Below the pieces are notes generated by a model, which saw nothing but the letters and a program-made list of their open reading frames with translations, had not been told where the DNA came from and searched no databases. DNA of 64,000 nucleotides from Ignelater luminosus. Lineage: Eukaryota > Arthropoda > Insecta > Coleoptera > Elateridae. Location of the stretch: positions 1 to 64,000 of the forward strand of contig VTPC01002291.1 of the NCBI GenBank assembly GCA_011009095.1, in the 5' to 3' direction. This document shows, in pieces, positions 38,901 through 53,900 of the stretch. How positions within the stretch are numbered: position 1 is the stretch's first letter; each line of letters begins with the position of its first letter. The translations under genes were made by a program, and so were the position numbers.

Positions 38901-41900
38901 GAAATTCTGATTTTGTTGCTGAAGAAGCTGTTATCAGCACTCGACTGTGATCTCTCAAATGCACTGCATTTTAACCTCAAGGTTACAAAGTGTCTAAGAA
39001 AGATTTTTATATGTACGTATGTACGATATCCAACAGAGTAAATGCACTGTACTAATAAGACTTGCTTATGCTTGCAATCTAAATTGGTTTTTAGCGTCGC
39101 ATGTCATACAAGGACTTTTATACCTTGCAATAGAAAATGTATTCACATTTATAGATAGTATTGACCTCTGTCTAAAAACGAATAATTAATTTTAAATTTG
39201 ATTCTTTTTCTGTCCACCAGATACAATAGAAAATCTAAAAAAGACAAGAAAGTTTTTTATCCCAATATCATTAATAATTTTTAATTCTCTATCTGTAAGC
39301 TCGGCTCTAGGAAAGAACAATACGTCCAATACCGACGACCTCTCCATAAATGTCAAAACAGTTGATTGTCCTAGGCGACTAACGTCTATTCAATTTTTAT
39401 GCTGTAATGATTAATCGACCTTGTATGGTTATAATACTACAAATTAAAGCATTCTCATTAATTAATAAAATGTTCAACATCAATTTAATATCTTGACGTA
39501 GTATTTATGTTGGTTATTAGACAATTAATAAACGGAACCTTATGTACTGACCAGTTGCTGTTATTGTAAAATTTTTTATTATGTTCTTTAGTCGAGTCGC
39601 CTACACGTAGATTTCACTACTAATACCAAACCTACACTATTTTCTAAACACCTACGAATTTTTATCAATTTAAAAACTTGATGATTCACACACATACTGC
39701 ACACTTCCTTAAAAACAAAAATAAATTGTCACCTTATTTGCAAAAATACTTCCTTTCTTTTTTATTTGAAACGGCATGTTGCAATTTATTTTATTGTAGC
39801 CTCCTTTTGTAACAATTCGACTTTACAAAATAGGCCCTAGAAGAGACTCTTGAGAAACACCCACCCAAAATGAAAATAAATTTTCCAGTATTGGTGGAAA
39901 CACCCGGTATTGCCATAAAGCAAAGAATAAGGTAACCTGGATATTCCGTTTTATTGATTTCATTTAGAAATTCTAGATTTTCTTCTAAATTACATTTTAT
40001 AAATCTATAGAATAAACAATAAAAAGGAAACAGCCGGTAAACCAGTACATAAAATCAACTTTCAAAACCAGATTAAAATATAGAACAACGGATTTATAAA
40101 TAAATATGTAGTAATGTGCCTTTTCCAACTCTGCATCATTTATTACTAGAGATTTGCATTAAAACGCATTAAGTCTTGTTCGTCGTCTGATAAGGGATCG
40201 TTAAATTAATCAGGTTAAGGTTAGTGGTCAAGCTGTAAATTGCTTGAGGTCAAATTTTAAACAGACAATTGGTACAAAAATAATATGATGTGATTGCGTC
40301 ATAAAGAAATAATCATTATTATCAATTTTGGAATATTACAACAATTTAATAATTATTGAAAAGAATTGACTTTTACTGTTGCCAACCTTGATATTTCCTG
40401 AGTTCTAAATTTTATAGTATTTTGTGACCGTACCAATTACCAAAAGGAAGCAAAAAAAGTCTAGTTCCTGTATAAGATAAAAAGATGGCCATTGAAAAAA
40501 GCAACACCTATTATAAAAGTATCAAGTTGGCCTTGCAAGTGTAATTTAATACAATTTATGCAACATGATAACCGTAGGTATTGTTGCTGCTTTTTTGCTG
40601 AAGTTACCTAGAAACAATTAAGTAACAATAAAGAGCTTGTATAACTTTACGTTTTTTATAAAATTAACGAGCAAATAAATGTTTTATTTTATTATTAACT
40701 CGGATTATACCTGGTGTCCATATAGAGAATTTTAATTTGATTTGCTGAGTCATCAGCATTGGTAGTATACATAAATTAAATAAGGTTATAGTTTATAATG
40801 GTTATTTACCAGTCAGCACATTTGATTGTCATTACAGATTCCTGTTTTGATGACAGTTAGGTTAGGTTAACTGTAGCAATAAAAATAAAAGTTGTAGCCT
40901 GTCTTATCGTTATCAATTCGCTTGAATTTTGCACGTTAACTCTGAATTTAGTACGTATGTACAAAAATATACTCATTTGCATTAATTAGCTCTGAATAAA
41001 TTTGCAAAATTTAAATGTTGTTCATTCTTAGCTGATACTTAACATATCCTTAATATTACATTTTTTTCATGCACGAAAATCGTTTAATTACGTCATTTCT
41101 GAAAAATTATTAGTTAAAAGGAAAGTGTATTAAATATTTATAACCTTACTTTTTTTAATACCCACCTGATAATTTCTGAAGTTTTAGTTATTCTAAGAAT
41201 TTCTGTATTTGTATCGTGTTATTCTATGATATATAATTAATTTTATAAATTTCTTAATAAATAAATAAAAACTCCAAATTTCTTCAATCTAAACATCGAA
41301 TGTCAAATTACTCAACCTAGAAGTTCTAACAAATAATAACAAATGACGAGTAATTTAATTATTTTGTCTTGAAATCAACCAATCCAATTTGAGAATTTCT
41401 GGCGGTTGATTCAAATTTAAGCAATAATTACAAATTCATTCCAAAAGGAAGTATGGTTATAATTTATTTAACTTTCATATTAAACGTCCACCTTTACAAC
41501 CATAAAATGCATTATATGCGAATTTCTTTTTGTACGTATCCCCACGCACGCATACATAACAGCAAAATGCAAAAATAATAAAAATGAAATCTTGTTCCTC
41601 GAAATTTCCGCAGCACATAACAACCAACACTGGGGTAACGCCTTTTAAGAAGAGAGACGAAGGCGAAACCGGCGTACTGAACAACATTCTTAAAATGGTA
41701 AAGAGGCTCTGAAGGTGACCCTTTCAAGATTAATTTTCAAGGAGTCACACACACACAAGAGTTTTGCACATATATACCATACAGTCGTGTTAATTTTTAT
41801 TACATACACTTTCTTATAATGTGTTTGATTGCTTTCATTTAAGTGGAAAATGACGAAAGCTGGAGATGACTGCGTTTAGAAAAAAGCCCGCTGTTCTATG

Positions 41901-44900
41901 TAAACTGGGACGTTGCAATGGCCTACATTGTAAGAACAAATACATTGAGTGCCGTGTTTCTCTTTGATTTGAATCACGACAAGCAGCGTGATCTTAAACG
42001 CTGATGAATATTAAAGTATCAAATAAATGTTAATATTTCAATAAAATTAGAGTGATGATGATGACGATGAGGATCATCCTACAACATAAATTCGAAATGC
42101 AAATATATTTATTGATCTTATTTTATTTTTAGTATAAACAAATTAGCATTTCCTTAGAAATGCTATTTATCTTGAGAATGGTTAATACGAATTTGAAGTA
42201 GATAATGTAAAAATCGATTTAATATTCATTTATTCATAAACGGTAACTTGTAGTTAACCATCGTTAACGACCTGATATGTTATATTAGGATAGTATACAA
42301 TGAATAATTATGAGTTTTTCGTAAATAAATATGCTAGTTAATGTTATCGCACTTAAAATGTAATTATGACCTAGCCATTTCAATATTGTCTCGACATTTC
42401 CTCATTTTTTTGCTACTAGAATATCACATTCGAACTACAATATTATTACACGTAGTATGTACCTGCGCAGATTTCATTATATCTATTGCGCCCTATTTAC
42501 ATAAAGAAAAGATTATTTGTTCATTTCATTCTCGACTTGCAAGGAATCCATTTACCTTTACTTTATAACAGAGATCAAAACAGATATAACTTGAATTGAT
42601 ACAAACAAAGATAAGGCGATTCTAATTTATGTTAGCCACAGCATCGACGTTTTGATTCTGCTAGATTTCATAGCATATCAATACTCATATCTATTTAAGA
42701 AAATTAGAGAATGTGCACGATGTTTTCATCGACAGAAAATTACAGAAACCTTATAACTTGAGGAATATACAGGGTGTCAGAAAACTAGTGTCAAATACTA
42801 AGGGGGTGTAGTAGGTACTCATGACAATAAGTAAAAAAGTTCATATAAATATGTCCAGAAATGTACCGTTTTCAAGATACAGGGTGTCAAGGTTTTATTT
42901 AGAATTTCTTGTTTTTTCAATATTTCAAGAACAAGGTGAGATAACGAGATAAAATTGTCTATATGCTTGTTACTTTTAGGTGTCTACTATTTTACATAAT
43001 TTTGTGTTTGATTTCTTTATCAGAAGCGACAAATTGCAAGAGGGGCTAACCCCCTAACTTAAAGAAAATTATTACGCCACCGACAAATCAAAAATATTTC
43101 TATTTTCGGAATTAACACTCGATTTGACAAAAAAAAGTTGCTCTTGCATTTTTCCCGTAAATGCATCGTTTTCCAGTAAAATTGAATTTTTCAAGACTTC
43201 TCCAATTCAACGACTTCTGTACGCAAAGGTTTTGTAGCTACCCTGCAGATTTCCTCGTGTGTAGTCTAACCGTGACATTTTCTCATGCCCATCCGATATC
43301 GGAAAATCGTCTCGGCCGTCATTCAATGGCACTGCTCCCCTCTATAACTCCCTGCAAACTGTGTGGTGTGTACCACCGACGTCATATGGATAGACCGGAC
43401 GTGCAGCAAGAACTTGGGTAGTTTGTTTGAAACCAACATACACTGGGTGAGAGGGATGAAAGGTGAGGAGGGGTTTCCCTGTGCAGCAGTGGCGATTCGT
43501 TTACTTAAGGAACACAATTTTTAAAATTGCATTTAACAAGCATAAAATTTATTATAAGTAATTATTAAGTACAAAGTAGTAAAATAATAACAGTTTCTGT
43601 AATAATGTAATTTCAAATATAACAAATACTGATAGAAACTTTTTTGTACCGGAATATGCCATTTTACTATATTCTACGTCACTGTTAACATGGCGGGAAT
43701 TACTGTTTATAATTGAAGTGCTTACAAATGATATGATCGTGGTGGAGGCTTTGGAATATTCTTTTGCACATGTAACACTCTTTAACCATTTTAAAATTGT
43801 TTCCTACAACTTAATAGCAAATATAATGTGAAAATAATCCCTCCCATAAAGAAATCAGATACAAAACTATACGTAAAATACTAAGAGTAACAAGCGCGTA
43901 GAGAATTTCATTTCGATATGTCACCTTGTTCTTAAAGTATTGAAAAAAAAATTTTAAGTAACACTTTGACGCCCTGTATCTCGGAAACCATGCGCTTCCC
44001 GAAAAATGTTCATATCAACTTTTTTACTTATTCTGATTATCCTGTGACTTTAATTCACAATCCAGTAAATTTTGATTTACATCCACTGATAAGCCAGACA
44101 AAACAAAGAAAGGTTCTTTACAATCAAAACCAAAATAGAAGATGCTTTCCTAGACGTATGGGAACGAGAGGCATAGAAGAGCTAACCCCATAGTTGTGCC
44201 TACAATAAATCTAAGATTTTACTTTTATTTGTTTTAAATAAAGAGAAGCGCAACCGAGTGCGACATAAGAAAATGTATCCTCTTGTTCTTCAAGAAGACA
44301 CAAAACTCAATCAGCTAGAATATAAATAACACTTGAACCTCGATTATGAAGACGCAAAACGTTAACATGCAATCTATCAATCTAACAATTGCGACGCGAC
44401 GGCTTGAACCGGAAAGCCAGCTCAGGAAACTTCTGAAACTTCCGGACCAAACTAGAAAGACTCAACTCCAGCTTTGTTTATTACTTCATGCATTTTCAAA
44501 CTTTCCACGAATTTTATTTCTACAGGTGACATGTCCAATATGCCAGGTGTTCTCTGAGTTGTTAAATTGACCTCCACCACCCCCTTTATAGAAATTGAGT
44601 TTCGTAGGCATTAAGGTTAGCTATGGCTGTCCAGAAGAACTATTACTTCTGTATCAGTAAGCATTATTAAAATCTTTCTTTAAAACTCGTTCTCTGTTTC
44701 ACAGTATTCTTGTCTAGCTTTAGCTTAATCGTCGTCGACTGGGAATTTAAATATTCACAAAGTACCTTATCTTTCCCAGTAAATCTCAACAAAATTACAC
44801 TACCACCACCGCCGCCGCCACATTCCAAGGGTATTAAATAATTCGTTGACTACAGATTTAGTATTCACTCTTCGTGAGCATTATTACACCGAGAAGGTGT

Positions 44901-47900
44901 TTTTGATTCCTCACGTTAGGTTGTACTACCACCCAACCCCCCGATATATCGCAAACGAACGCAACGTTTAGGATTAAATTATCCTTGAACTAGTTTTCCC
45001 TTACATATCCTTAAATAGTCGTGTGATAATGGTTTTTGGCTCCGACTACAAAACTACCATGGAACCGTTTTATGATTATTTTGTAGGACACGGTGCCGGG
45101 GCGTCGTGTTCGCGCCAGCGTCCTCCCAGTACAGAGAAACGGCCGGCGTCGCGAGGTCAGACGTCGTGCCTCGGCGTGTGTTATATTCTCTATCTTCGTT
45201 TTGCTTTGTATAACCTATAAACGTCTATTATTCTTTATATAATACACCGCGACTGCCTTTCCATATCCTTCTTGTGTGTGTTGTGTGTGAGACTCGCGCG
45301 TTTTGTTTGAAACTGGGACACGGTGTGCTATGTGAATAATTGTTGAAGTGCAGCAACGTTGTTATTATTGTTGTTTTTTCTGTCTTTTTGAGAAACCTGA
45401 GTTGGCGCGCGCGTAAGATTAAAATTGTGTTTTGTTTCTTTGTGTTCTTTTTGTGTGGGAGAATTCAAAATTCAAATTTCTAAGTTCTTATTTAACTTTT
45501 ATGCAACCCTTTCTAAATTATTTTTAAATCTGACCATAGAAAGAGAAATTATTGGTTATTACATAAAAAGCCGCCTACAACCTGACCTAGATTTGTGTTT
45601 TGTTGCATTATTCTCTTGGGTGCAAGATAATTATAAAGCTTGAAGTCCGTTGGGAATCCTTTAAAGTTCAGGATAAAAATAAGTTCAAGAACTGATTTAA
45701 ATTTTTATTAGTTTCCTATTTTTTTCTCGTCAATTAAAAATTCTTGATTTAATATTAAAAATAACTTTTGGTAAAACGAGAAAAGTAAAAGTTATCCACC
45801 TGTCAAATTCATCTCGTTAAATATTTATTTATACTTACGAACTACTTTTCAGGCTAATGTCCTCTGGTTCTTTAATATTTAATTCGAATTCTATCACCGA
45901 ATTAAAATTAGTTAATGATAGGGTTGCTTTATTGATTTAACTTTTTCTTGATCGTTTTTTAATTATTCATCTTGACTGAAGTTATTAATTTCCAGGAATT
46001 TCTGAAATAAACAAAGTGCGCTCTACAATAAAATAAAACATATCACTAAAGCAAAAAGGCTAATATCACAATCAATAAATATCACTAATAATAAATTATT
46101 AATAAAGTGTAAAATAAAAGAAAACCAGCCGGGACATTTTTGGCGCAGCATCTCTGCAGCAGAGTATCTGCAGCAAATCTATAATGGGTGTTGCATTTTA
46201 AATGGCAATATTTGTCTATGAATTTGTGGCTGCTCACCGCTTTGCACAAAATTGCAAATAGTATAAAAAGGTACGAGTATTAAAACATCAAGAGAAAAAA
46301 AATTGTAACATTTTATGTACTAGTCGTGATTGTCTATAATAATAATAAAATAGAATGAAAGTTTTATTCAATCATAATTATGTCAAGGTTACTTTTGTTT
46401 GTTTGCTCGCATTAGTTTCGTTTCCAAAATGCAATCCCAATAAAGTTGGTTAATTGAAAAACTATTTTTAATGCCAATTTGCGAGCTAATCAACTTAAAT
46501 TTATTGATGAAACTGATGAACTGGTTGTTAAACTGCAATACAGCGAAGGTTCTTTTAAGCATGAAAAATTAGAAAAATCTAAAACTTCTCAAACTTCCTA
46601 ATTCTTCAGTCTTTTCCACATACTTAACGGGTTGTTTCTTGAAAAATAAAATTTAAGAAATTAGCACATAATTTGATTGACGAGAAGAAAGTGAAATCAC
46701 CACAATTAATCTAAAACATTAAAGATTATCTATACTAATTGCATTTGGTAGCTGAAAAATAGTTTAGTGATAAAGCAAACAAATTATTTTGTTAGCTCTA
46801 GTTTGAGACCTTTTTATAACGCCTTATTGGATTTTACTTTTCAAGGCAGGTTGTTTCTGTCAAAATAGAAAATAGTGTTATATTATGTTTCCTCTGTCTT
46901 CTCTATTCTTTTACATAACAAGGTATACCGATGGTATGGTGAGTTTATCCTTTTCTCTGATGAACTTCTAAGCACCAACTAGCTTAGATGAGCTTGATAA
47001 CACCCACGAGATATTCGTTTTTAATGTCAACCTTTTTTTATTTTTAACGTCTAGTACAACAGGGTCTAGAGAAACTAGAGATTTTGAGCTGCCACATCTT
47101 GGCCATTTATTTGAAGGTTTCTCAAAAGTATTCTCAATTATGATTTTAATTCCATAAGTAAAACTCGTTAGAATCAAGGAAACGAAAATTTCCAACGCTG
47201 GGGAAGTTTCGAACGGTTTGATTCCTATTTTGAGCTACCATGTTTTGGTCGTTTCTTTAGAAACTTCTTAAGAGTATTCTCAATTATGATTTTAATTCCA
47301 CGAGGAAAGTTCGTCAGAATCAAGAAAATTAAAATTTCCTAAGCTGGGAAGTTTCGAACGGTTTGATTCCTATTTTGAGCTACCATGTTTTGGNNNNNNN
47401 NNNCCATTTCTTTAGAAACTTCTTAAGAGTATTCCCAATTGTGATTTTAATTCCATACGGAAAGTTCGTTAGAATCACGAAAACTAAGGTTTTCAAAGAT
47501 AGGAAGTTTAGGTCCTATTTTGAGCTACCATGTTTTAGCCATTAATTTAAACTTTTGCAAAAGTATTCCCAATTGTAAATTTTAATTTCATGAGGAAAGT
47601 TCGTTGGAATCAAGAAAACTAAAATTTCCAAAGCTGGGTAGTTTCGAACGATTTGGTCCCTGTTTTGAGTTACCATGTTTTGGCCATTTCTTTAGAAACT
47701 TTTTAAGGGTATTCCCAATTATGATTTTAATTCCACCAGTAAAATTCGTTAGAATCAAAAAAACTAAAACTTTCAAAAATGAAAAGTTCCAAACACTTTG
47801 GTCCTTATTTTGAGCCCACCACGTCTCAGCCATTCATTTTGGAATTTTCTCAGAAGTATTCCAAATTTTAATTCAAATTCTATAAATAAGATTTCCAAAG

Positions 47901-50900
47901 ATGGAAAGTTCGAACGGTTTGGTGGTTTGAAGTGTCAGCCCCCATTTTGAGCAGCTATGACTTGATGATTCACTGACTAATTTTCAACAATTTGTTCAAA
48001 TTTTAATTTTCTTCCTTGAATGAGATCCACTGGAATGAGAAGATCTGTGAAACTTCAAAGATAATAATTTTTGAAGTGTCAGCCTGCATTTTGAGCAGTT
48101 ATGTATCCATAATTCAATGAGTGATTTTCAGAACTTCTTTCAAACTCTAATTTTGTTCTTTGTGTAGCGTTCATTGGAATGAAAGAATCTATGAAAGTCT
48201 AAATCTGATCATTTTGGCGTGTCAGCCTCCATTTTGAGCAGCCATATCTCCGTCATTTAGTGAGCGATTTTCAAAACTTCTTTTAAACTCTAATTTTGGT
48301 CTTTGAGGATCGTTCATTGGAATGAAAGATTCTGCGAAATTTAAAATGTGATCATCTTTGAAGTGTTAGCTTCCATTTTGAGCTGGTATGTGCTCAGTAT
48401 TCTGTAATTAGTTTTTGAAAATTCTTTTAACCTCCAATTTATTTCATTGTATAGCGTTAATTAAAATGAAAGATATATGATCATTTTTGATGTGTTAGCC
48501 TCCATTTTAAGCAGCTTTGTACAGTGATTTACGAAAAACCTTTCGAATTCTAATTTTGCTCCTTGATCATCGTTTATTGGAATGGAAAATCCGGTGAAAC
48601 TTCTAATATTTCATTTCTGAAGTGTTAGACTCCATTTTGAGCAGCCATGTATCCGTCATTTAGTGAGTGAGTTGCAAGAATTTTTCCAATTCTAATTTGC
48701 TCTTTGAGCATCGTTCATTAGAATGAAAGAATCTATGAAACTTCAAAGATGATCAGTTTTGAAGTGTTAGTCCCCATTTTGAGCAGCTATGTACTTGGTA
48801 TCCAGTGATTAAGTTTTGAAGATTCTTTTAAACTCTAATTTAGTTCCTTGAATAGCGTTCATTGGAATGAAGGAATCTATGAAACTTTCAAAATGATCAT
48901 TTCTGAAATGTTAGCGCCCATCTTGAGCAGCCATGTACTCGGTATTCAGTGACTCGCTTTTGAAAATTTTTTAAACTCTAATTTACCTTCTTGCATAGCG
49001 TTCATTAGAATGAACAAATCTATATAACTTTAAAGATGATCATTTTCGAAGTATTAGCCTCTATTTTGAGCAGCTATGTACTCAGTATTCACTTAATTTC
49101 AAAGATTTTTTAAATTCGTTTTTAATATGACTAAACTTCATTTAAATGAAAAGTAAAAAGAATTCCAAAAATGTGTATTATTTTTGACTTGCGATAATTT
49201 TATTGAGCATATTCTAGAATGATTTGAAATCGTGATCCCAGCCAGTAAATCAAATTTAGTTAATTAGAAAACTTTACTGATTTCAAAAATAGACAAATTT
49301 CGGGTGTTTCAGTGATTAATTTGTGCAAGTTAAAGCCTCAGCATACGCCGTATAGTACATATATAAAGGACCACATGAATTGTTTAGTTCTTCTGGCTGA
49401 AATTAATGAACTAAAATTCAAACAATTGTAAAGTTTCAGATATTATTATAATCTAATGAAGATCTAAGTTACAGCAGACTTTAGGTTTTGTTTAATATTT
49501 TCGAAAAGCCGACGTTCCGTTTTCACTTTTTTCCAAACAAAAGATTCCGCAATCTGTTTACTGTGATTATTATTTTTCTAATGTTATCTATGCTATATAC
49601 TCTTTAATATTTCACGAAGTATATTTTGCAACCTTTTCTCTAAAGTATCTCATTATTAATTTTGTGAAGCAGGTCATTACAACTAATGAAAGAGTACAAT
49701 ACACGCCACCAGTTTACCAAACAATAAAACCATCAAATATTAATCAGATCATAATAGATATTTACTGAACCACGTCATCCAGGTTTACCAATATTTCCTC
49801 TAATTTCTCCTTAGTTTCCATGCCGCCTACACATTTTCAGAAAACAATTTTTTGCTAAATTACTGTCATTTCTTTACATCTCGCTGGCTGAATCTATTTT
49901 TGGTGATGGATGATGACTTTCACTTTGTAATACAATTATTATTTGTTAGATTGAAAATATTACACAACATCATTTTGTTTTGTTAAGCATGTCATCAGTT
50001 ATCGCTCATCGCAATATTACCAACCATATTTTTTATTATTTTTTTATTTTTTTACTTCCTGTGTCATTTTCTAAAACCGTATCCCGTTCTTTATGTAAAC
50101 ATGCATTAGCATTTCCTTAGTATAATACTGTTTGTTATCAAACATCACACTAACCTGTAATCAATTTCACTTCAACTTTAATTAAAGAATTAGCTGCGGA
50201 TTCCACATGAATATGTATAATATAGCCGCATGGAATGTAAATTCTTTTGTTTTTACAGCAACTAGATAAAAAAAAATTCATTAATCGATGAATCATTTGG
50301 AAAATATGAAAGAAAATTCCAGGTAGTCTGAGGTATTATTTCAAATTTCTCCCACATAAAATATTGACGAAGTTAATTGTCCACTGCCCCATTATAATAC
50401 AACTATACCATCCATTATATTTCAAGAAATGACTTTTATCGAACGATATTGATGAAAAGAGAAACAACATTAAAATTAATCTGTCTATCGCTTTTACTGT
50501 GTAATATTTAGTACACGTCTGTTTTCGGCTAGTACACGATATCGCAGTTTATTGACATCTACCTAATAATTAAAATATTTACTACCCGAATTACCTTTTT
50601 CTTTTTTTTTTCCAGTCGTCATCACTGCCCTCACAATCCTGAACAATACAATGATCACTTACATCCAGAAGGACCTTTTTACGACAAACCCAAAGAAGAA
50701 CCTATAACCTGGGGTGAAAGAGCACCTATAATAAAACCAAAAGACAACTTGAAGCCTGAAGGAGAATTCGAAAGACCGAAACCGGAAGAATGGCGTCCAG
50801 GCGAACGCGCTCCCGTAAAGAAGCCCCAAGACAATTTGCGTCCAGAAGGCGATTTCGAAAAACGCGAACCGCAAAAATGGTCGCCTGGAGATAGAGCACC

Positions 50901-53900
50901 TGTTAGAAAACCGCAAGATAACTTGAGGCCTGAAGGCGATTTCGAAAAGAGACGCCCTGAAGAATGGAAACCGGGCGAACGCGCACCTGTTAGAAAACCC
51001 GAGGACAATCTGCGTCCGGAAGGTGATTTTGAAAAGAGACGTCCCGAGGAATGGAAACCGGGTGAACGCGCACCAGTTAAGAAACCGGAAGATAATTTGC
51101 GTCCTGAGGGCGATTTCGAAAAGAGAAAGCCGGAAGCATGGAGACCGGGTGAACGTGCACCAGTTAAAAGACCTGAAGATAATTTGCGGCCAGAAGGAGA
51201 TTTTGAGAAACGCGAACCGCAGAAATGGTCTCCCGGTGAAAGAGCTCCTGTGAAGAAGCCGAAAGATAATTTAAAACCTGAAGGAGACTTTGAGAAACGT
51301 AAACCTGACGAATGGAAACCTGGTGAGCGTGCTCCTGTCAAAAAAACCCGAAGATAATCTACGCCCGGAAGGTGATTTTGAAGTTCCAAAACCAGAAAGA
51401 TGGACACCTGCAGAACGTCCCAAACAGAAGAAGCCACAAGACAATTTAAGACCAGAAGGTGATTTTGAAAGGCCAGAAAGACCCGAATATAAACCAGCTG
51501 ATAGACCTGTTGCTAAGAAACCTCAAGATAATTTACGTCCTGAGGGAGATTTTACTTCTACAACTACTATATCGGAAGACTATCGGGTTGTACGTGGAGA
51601 AAGAGCCGATATAACTCGTCATGTGGATAATATCACTGTCAGTGGTGAATTTATTGGTAAGATTTTATATTTACAAATAGTTCACATAACGATGCTGATT
51701 GTCATTTGTTCTAGATGAAACTACTACGAGAAAGACCTTCACTGGCGAAGTAGGACCTAGACCTAGCCCAATTAGGCGCAACACATGGACGAAGATTGAA
51801 GGAGACTTCACTGACGATACAACTAGTCGTACAGACTTCGTAGACTATTCTACAATAGAAAGAACGACCATTGCTAAAAAACGTCAGGATAATCTCACGG
51901 TCGAAGGCGACATGACTTTCGATACTTCCACTCACGTAGATTTCACCGAAAAAGTCACACCAGTTCAACGACGAAGACGCACTTGGACGAAAGATGATGT
52001 GGAGAAATTCTATGCAACTCACGATACGGAGACTACTACAACTACACAAGAAGTCTATAAGACCTATGATAATACGGACGTTCGGCAAACAGTCGTAATA
52101 AGAAGAGATAATCTTAGACCCGAAGGTCCGTTTGAAGGAACTCCTAAATCAAAAGAAGATTACGTACCAAAACTTACAGAACGTCCTACTCCAAGAAAAC
52201 CTCAGGACAATCTAAAACCAGAAGGCGATTTCGAACGACCTGAAAAACCAAAATACAAACCAGGTGAACGACCAAAACAAAAACGGCCTGAAGATAATTT
52301 GAAGCCAGAAGGTGACTTTGAACGTCCGGAGAAACCAGGTTATCGTCCTGCTGAAAGACCGCAGCAAAAGCGACCTGAAGATAATCTACGTCCTGAAGGA
52401 GACTTTGAACGTCCCGAGAAACCTAAATATAAGCCAGGCGAAAGACCTACGCCAAAGAAACCGGAAGACAACTTACGACCAGAAGGTGATTTTGAAAGAC
52501 CCGAAAAACCAGGCTATAGCCCTGTTGAAAGACCAAAACAAATACGTCCTGAAGATAATTTACGGCCAGAGGGTGATTTCGAGCGCCCAGAGAAACCTAA
52601 GTACAAGCCCGCTGAAAGACCAACCCCTAAAAAGCCGGAAGATAATTTGCGTCCAGAAGGTGATTTTGAACGCCCCGAAAAACCAGGTTATAGCCCAGCC
52701 GAAAGGCCAAAACAGAAACGCCCCGAAGATAACTTACGTCCTGAAGGTGACTTTGAACGACCAGAGAAACCAAGATATAAACCAGGTGAAAGGCCAACTC
52801 CTAAAAAACCTGAAGATAATTTACGTCCCGAAGGAGACTTCGAACGTCCAGAAAAACCAAAATATAGACCAGCAGATAGACCACAACAAAAACGCCCTGA
52901 AGATAATTTACGACCGGAGGGTGATTTTGAACGACCTGAGAAACCCGGGTATAGTCCTGGCGAACGTCCAAAGCAGGTACGACCTGAAGATAATTTACGT
53001 CCCGAAGGTGACTTCGAACGTCCAGAAAAACCAAAATATAGACCAGCAGAAAGACCACAACAAAAACGCCCTGAAGACAATTTACGACCGGAGGGAGACT
53101 TTGAGCGTCCTGAAAAGCCAAGGTATAAACCTGCTGAAAGACCAACTCCAAAGAAACCAGAAGATAACCTCCGTCCTGAAGGAGACTTTGAACGTCCCGA
53201 AAAGCCTGGTTACAGTCCCGCAGAGCGACCAAAACAAATAAAGCCTGAAGATAACTTGCGTCCGGAAGGGGACTTTGATCGCCCAGAAAAGCCAAGATAT
53301 AGACCAACTGAACGGGCAACACCTAAAAAGCCGGAAGACAATCTACGTCCGGAAGGCGATTTCGAACGTCCTCAGAAACCAGGCTACAGTCCAGGTGAAA
53401 GACCTAAGCAAGTGCGACCTGAAGATAATTTACGACCCGAAGGAGATTTTGAACGTCCTGAGAAACCACGGTATAAGCCAGCTGAACGTCCTAAGCAAGT
53501 TAAACCGGAGGATAATCTGCGACCAGAGGGTGATTTTGAGCGACCTGAGAAGCAGAAATATCAACCTACCGAAAGACCTAAGCAAAAAAGACCTGAAGAT
53601 AATCTTCGTCCTGAAGGAGACTTTGAGAGACCTACACCAACACCTCTTGGACCTGCAGAACGTCGTACACCCATTAAACACGATGATAACCTACGACCTG
53701 AAGGCGATTTCGAACGTCCAGAGAAACCTCGATATCATCCAGCTGAACGTCCTAAACAAGTTCGGCCAGAAGATAATCTTCGACCAGAAGGAGATTTCGA
53801 AAGGCCAGAAAAGCCCGGCTACAAGCCAGCAGAAAGGCCTAAGCAAGTTCGCCCTGAAGATAATCTCCGACCTGAAGGCGACTTTGAACGGCCCGAGAAA

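Larger units (their letters stand above)
24091..50615 (+). other. Intron 2 (26.5 kb), filled with repeats
   Basis: Donor gtgagt at 24091. The acceptor is a long pyrimidine run ending tccag at 50615. Its length contrasts with the two 58 bp introns of the same gene. It holds the satellite monomers, foldback elements, MITEs, promoter-like patch and tandem arrays listed separately. Stretches with nothing recognised are 24095-26860, 30200-32900, 35210-36770, 38990-42760, 45660-47050 and 49150-50610, all AT-rich. Confidence 0.85.
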
